A stretch of DNA of 33,563 nt from Streptosporangium nondiastaticum. GTDB taxonomy: Bacteria > Actinomycetota > Actinomycetes > Streptomycetales > Streptomycetaceae. This document shows, piece by piece, positions 30,920 to 33,563 of the stretch (the stretch's first letter is position 1; each line of letters opens with the position of its first letter). Location of the stretch: assembly GCF_003011965.1 (NCBI RefSeq), contig NZ_PXWG01000068.1, forward strand, positions 1 to 33,563, read 5' to 3'. The translations under genes were made by a program, and so were the position numbers. A model generated the notes under the pieces. The model searched no databases and was not told where the DNA came from. It saw only the letters and a program-made list of their open reading frames with translations.

Positions 30920-30970
30920 CCGGCCCCTGCCCGGGGTGGACCGGGCAGCCACCCGCGCGTGGGGGCGGGC

Positions 30971-32137
30971 CTAGCCCGCGAACCCCAGTTCGCGGGCGAT
31001 CAGCATCCGCTGTACCTCGCTCGTGCCCTCGCCGATCTCCAGGATCTTGGAGTCGCGCCACATCCGGGCCACCGGGTACTCGTTCATGAAGCCGTAGCCG
31101 CCGTGGATCTGCGTGGCCTCGCGGGCGTTGGTGACCGCGATCTCCGACGAGTACAGCTTGGCCAGGGCGGCCTCCTTCTTGAACGGCTCGCCGTGCACCA
31201 GCCGGGACGCCGCGTCGCGCCAGGCGAGCCGCGCGGTGTGCGCCCGCATCTCCATGTCGGCCAGCTTGAACTGGATGGCCTGGTTCGCGCCGATCGGCCG
31301 GCCGAACGCCTGCCGCTCCTTGGCGTACTTCACCGACTCGTCGACGCAGCCCTGTGCCAGCCCCGTGGCCAGCGCCGAGATCGCGATCCGGCCCTCGTCC
31401 AGTATCCGCAGGAACTGGGCGTAGCCGCGCCCCTCCTCGCCCACCAGGTTGGCCTTCGGGACGCGGACGTCGGAGAAGGACAGCTCGCGGGTGTCGGAGG
31501 CGTTCCAGCCGACCTTGGAGTAGGGGGCGGCGACGGTGAAGCCGGGCGTGCCGGAGGGGACGATGATCGAGGAGATCAGCGGCTTGCCCTCGGGCGTGCG
31601 GCCGGTCACCGCGGTGACGGTGACCAGGCCGGTGATGTCCGTGCCGGAGTTGGTGATGAAGCACTTGGTGCCGTTGATCACCCACTCGCCGGTGGCCTCG
31701 TCCAGCCGGGCCGTGGTGCGCGTGCCGCCCGCGTCCGAGCCGCACTCGGGCTCGGTGAGGCCGAAGGCGCCCAGGATCTCGCCGGAGCACATCTTCGGCA
31801 GCCAGGTGCGCTTCTGCTCCTCGGTGCCGAAGCGGAAGATCGGCATGGCGCCCAGCGAGACGCCGGCCTCCAGGGTGATGGCGACCGAGGAGTCGACCCG
31901 GGCGAGCTCCTCCAGGGCCAGGCCGAGGGCCAGGTAGTCGCCGCCCATGCCGCCGTACTCCTCGGGGAACGGCAGCCCGAACAGCCCCATGCGGCCCATC
32001 TCCCGCACGATCTCGTACGGGAACTCGTGGCGCTCGTAGAAGTCGCCGATCTTGGGGGCGACCACGTCGTGTGCGAACTCCTCCACCGTGCGGCGGAGTT
32101 CCTCGTGCTCGGGGGTGAGGCGGTGGTCCAGCGGCAT
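30971..32137 (-). CDS. Acyl-CoA dehydrogenase (branched-chain/isovaleryl type)
   Basis: This 388-aa FAD enzyme has the family's usual length and signatures: FGLTEPECGSDAGG (about 125-138), the FAD/substrate region VINGTKCFITNSGTD (about 152-166), RQAFGRPIGANQAIQFKLADM near 270-290, and IHGGYGFMNEYPVARMWRD near 340. A glutamate in EIGEGTSEVQRM near 370 is in the usual catalytic position of the short-chain group. It is three bases behind the HMG-CoA lyase stop, so they form an operon with the carboxylase. Context points to leucine or branched-chain acyl-CoA breakdown. Confidence 0.92.
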   Translation of the reverse strand: MPLDHRLTPEHEELRRTVEEFAHDVVAPKIGDFYERHEFPYEIVREMGRMGLFGLPFPEEYGGMGGDYLALGLALEELARVDSSVAITLEAGVSLGAMPIFRFGTEEQKRTWLPKMCSGEILGAFGLTEPECGSDAGGTRTTARLDEATGEWVINGTKCFITNSGTDITGLVTVTAVTGRTPEGKPLISSIIVPSGTPGFTVAAPYSKVGWNASDTRELSFSDVRVPKANLVGEEGRGYAQFLRILDEGRIAISALATGLAQGCVDESVKYAKERQAFGRPIGANQAIQFKLADMEMRAHTARLAWRDAASRLVHGEPFKKEAALAKLYSSEIAVTNAREATQIHGGYGFMNEYPVARMWRDSKILEIGEGTSEVQRMLIARELGFAG

Positions 32138-32140
32138 GGC

Positions 32141-33079
32141 TCAGGGCTCCTGATGGGAGAGGGCGCGGACGGTACGGGAGGGGCTGGGCCGCCCCAGTTG
32201 CTCGGCCATCCACACGCTCGTGGCGGTGAGCCGGCCGAGGTCGACCCCGGTGTCGATACCGAGGCCGTCGAGCATCCAGACAAGGTCTTCGGTGGCGAGA
32301 TTGCCCGTGGCGCTCTTCGCGTACGGGCAGCCGCCGAGGCCGCCGGCGGAGGCGTCGACGGTGGTGACGCCGTGCCGCAGGGCGGCCAGGGTGTTGGCCA
32401 GGGCCTGGCCGTAGGTGTCGTGGAAGTGGACGGCGAGCCGGCCGGTCTCCACGCCCGCCTCGTTCAGGGCGGTCAGCAGGGCGGTGACGTGGCCGGGCGT
32501 GGCCACGCCGATGGTGTCGCCGAGGCTCAGCTCGTCGCAGCCGAGGTCCAGCAGGCGGCGGGCGACCCGGACGACCTGCTCCAGGGGGACGGCGCCCTCC
32601 CAGGGGTCGCCGAAGCACATGGACAGATAGCCGCGGACCGCGAGGCCCGCCTCGCGCGCCCCGGCCACGACCGGCGCGAACATCTCCAGCGACTCGTCGA
32701 CCGTCCGGTTGAGGTTGGCCTTGGCGAAGGACTCCGTGGCGCTGCCGAAGACGGCGACCTCGCGGGCGCCGAGGGCGCGGGCGCGCTCCAGGCCGCGGGC
32801 GTTGGGCACGAGGACGGGCAGCCGGGCGGGCACGCCGTCCAGCAGGGGCAGCAGCTGCTCGGCGTCCGCGAGCTGCGGCACCCACTTGGGGTGCACGAAG
32901 CTCGTGGCCTCGACCGTGCCGAGGCCGGCCGCGGCGAGGCGGCGGATGAACTCCGCCTTCACCTCGGCCGGGACGATCGCCTTCTCGTTCTGCAGGCCGT
33001 CGCGCGGGCCCACTTCGTGGATCCGGACGCGGGCGGGGAGGCCGGGCTCGGGCACGGCCATGGGCAGTCCGCTGATCAT
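32141..33079 (-). CDS. Hydroxymethylglutaryl-CoA lyase
   Basis: This 312-aa TIM-barrel HMGL-like lyase cleaves HMG-CoA to acetyl-CoA and acetoacetate, the last step of leucine degradation. IHEVGPRDGLQNE (about 20-32) holds the catalytic Arg and Asp, VEATSFVHPKWVPQLAD follows, and metal ligands are in HFHDTYGQALAN. GGLGGCPYAKSATGN carries the signature cysteine near 260. ATG at 33077-33079 overlaps the carboxylase stop as ATGA, with GGAGG 5 nt upstream, so it is coupled to that gene. Confidence 0.93.
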   Translation of the reverse strand: MISGLPMAVPEPGLPARVRIHEVGPRDGLQNEKAIVPAEVKAEFIRRLAAAGLGTVEATSFVHPKWVPQLADAEQLLPLLDGVPARLPVLVPNARGLERARALGAREVAVFGSATESFAKANLNRTVDESLEMFAPVVAGAREAGLAVRGYLSMCFGDPWEGAVPLEQVVRVARRLLDLGCDELSLGDTIGVATPGHVTALLTALNEAGVETGRLAVHFHDTYGQALANTLAALRHGVTTVDASAGGLGGCPYAKSATGNLATEDLVWMLDGLGIDTGVDLGRLTATSVWMAEQLGRPSPSRTVRALSHQEP

Positions 33080-33563
33080 GATTCCTCCGCGGGGCCGGCG
33101 GCGGGGGTGACGACGGCCAGGACCTGGTCCATGGCGACGGTGGCGCCGGGCGTCACGTCCAGCTCGGTGACGGTGCCGTCGTGCGGGGCGGAGATGACGT
33201 GCTCCATCTTCATGGCCTCCACGACGAGGAGGCTCTGCCCGGCGCTGACGAAGTCGCCCACGCCCGCCTTGACGACGGTGACGGTGCCGGGCATGGGGGC
33301 GGTGAGGGTGTCCGCTCCGGCGGCTCCGGCACCGCCGGCCGCGCCTTCGACGGGGTCGTGGCCGCGCAGGTGCCAGGCGTCGCCGTCCCGCCCGAGCCAC
33401 ACGCCCTCCGGGCCGGGGGCGGCGGTGAAGGCGTGGGTGACGCCGTGGAGTTCGAGCGTGACGGTCCCGCCGGCTGCGGCCCGGCCCGCGGGCACGGTGA
33501 GCAGCCGCGCGCTGCGGGGCTCACCGGAGGAGACGGCCGCGGGCGCGGCGCCGGACGATGCCA
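33076..33563 (-). CDS. Biotin-dependent acyl-CoA carboxylase alpha subunit, C-terminal part
   Basis: This is the 3' end of a gene that continues past the right edge of the window; its start is not seen. The visible ~160 residues end in a biotinyl carrier domain. MPGTVTVVKAGVGDFV precedes EAMKMEH, whose central lysine is the biotin site, then HDGTVTELDVTPGATV. The context with HMG-CoA lyase and an acyl-CoA dehydrogenase suggests methylcrotonyl-CoA carboxylase, but acetyl/propionyl-CoA carboxylase alpha is equally compatible with this fragment. Confidence 0.9.
   Translation of the reverse strand, partial: ASSGAAPAAVSSGEPRSARLLTVPAGRAAAGGTVTLELHGVTHAFTAAPGPEGVWLGRDGDAWHLRGHDPVEGAAGGAGAAGADTLTAPMPGTVTVVKAGVGDFVSAGQSLLVVEAMKMEHVISAPHDGTVTELDVTPGATVAMDQVLAVVTPAAGPAEES

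Overview
The window looks like a chromosomal segment from Streptomyces or a very close relative. GC is very high and third positions are strongly GC-biased. GTG and TTG starts are common. The strongest marker is an adpA (AraC/GATase1 developmental regulator) followed directly by an oligoribonuclease gene, and adpA carries one TTA leucine codon. The gene order around glmS, the GH20 hexosaminidase and the acyl-CoA dehydrogenase also matches the adpA neighbourhood of Streptomyces coelicolor as I remember it. I see no integrase, transposase, rRNA or CRISPR array.

Positions 1-5929 hold two identical tRNA-Lys(CTT) genes. They sit inside a perfect direct repeat of at least 133 bp that also includes their terminator. 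Between the copies lie an IclR-type regulator, a divergent luciferase-like flavin monooxygenase, a PAS-GGDEF-EAL cyclic-di-GMP enzyme and a secreted M6 metalloprotease. Positions 6080-7299 hold a degenerate primase/polymerase-like protein and a small helical protein. Positions 7623-11787 hold three tightly overlapping genes read in the order nuclease, 513-aa protein, helicase. The first is a PD-(D/E)XK nuclease with four candidate Fe-S cysteines, and the last is a UPF1/Dna2-type SF1 helicase. Together they look like a Dna2-like helicase-nuclease split into three chains, and this is my main candidate for an undescribed system. A PAP2-type membrane protein lies upstream and overlaps the nuclease gene.

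Positions 13032-18596 hold a histidine phosphatase and then a carbohydrate import operon of CebEFG type: lipoprotein, two permeases and a GH1 beta-glucosidase. The lipoprotein appears to be translationally coupled to a 19-codon upstream ORF. Next come a spermidine-synthase-like methyltransferase-fold protein whose stop codon lies in an 18-bp tandem repeat, a 152-aa hypothetical protein, and a helix-turn-helix/TPR-like regulator with an internal Tat-like hydrophobic segment.

Positions 21672-24593 hold tRNA-His, orn, adpA and a small membrane protein. This is the developmental core: adpA translation should depend on the bldA tRNA, and Orn removes pGpG, the product of EAL phosphodiesterases such as the one at 2390-4198. 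Positions 24973-30801 hold a universal stress protein, an aminosugar set (GlmS and a secreted GH20 hexosaminidase), and two small regulatory or unknown proteins. Positions 30971-33563 hold a leucine/branched-chain catabolic operon: acyl-CoA dehydrogenase, HMG-CoA lyase and the 3' part of a biotin-dependent carboxylase alpha subunit. In S. coelicolor the desferrioxamine genes desEFABCD lie between the hexosaminidase and acyl-CoA dehydrogenase genes. Here those two genes are 169 bp apart and the siderophore cluster is absent.
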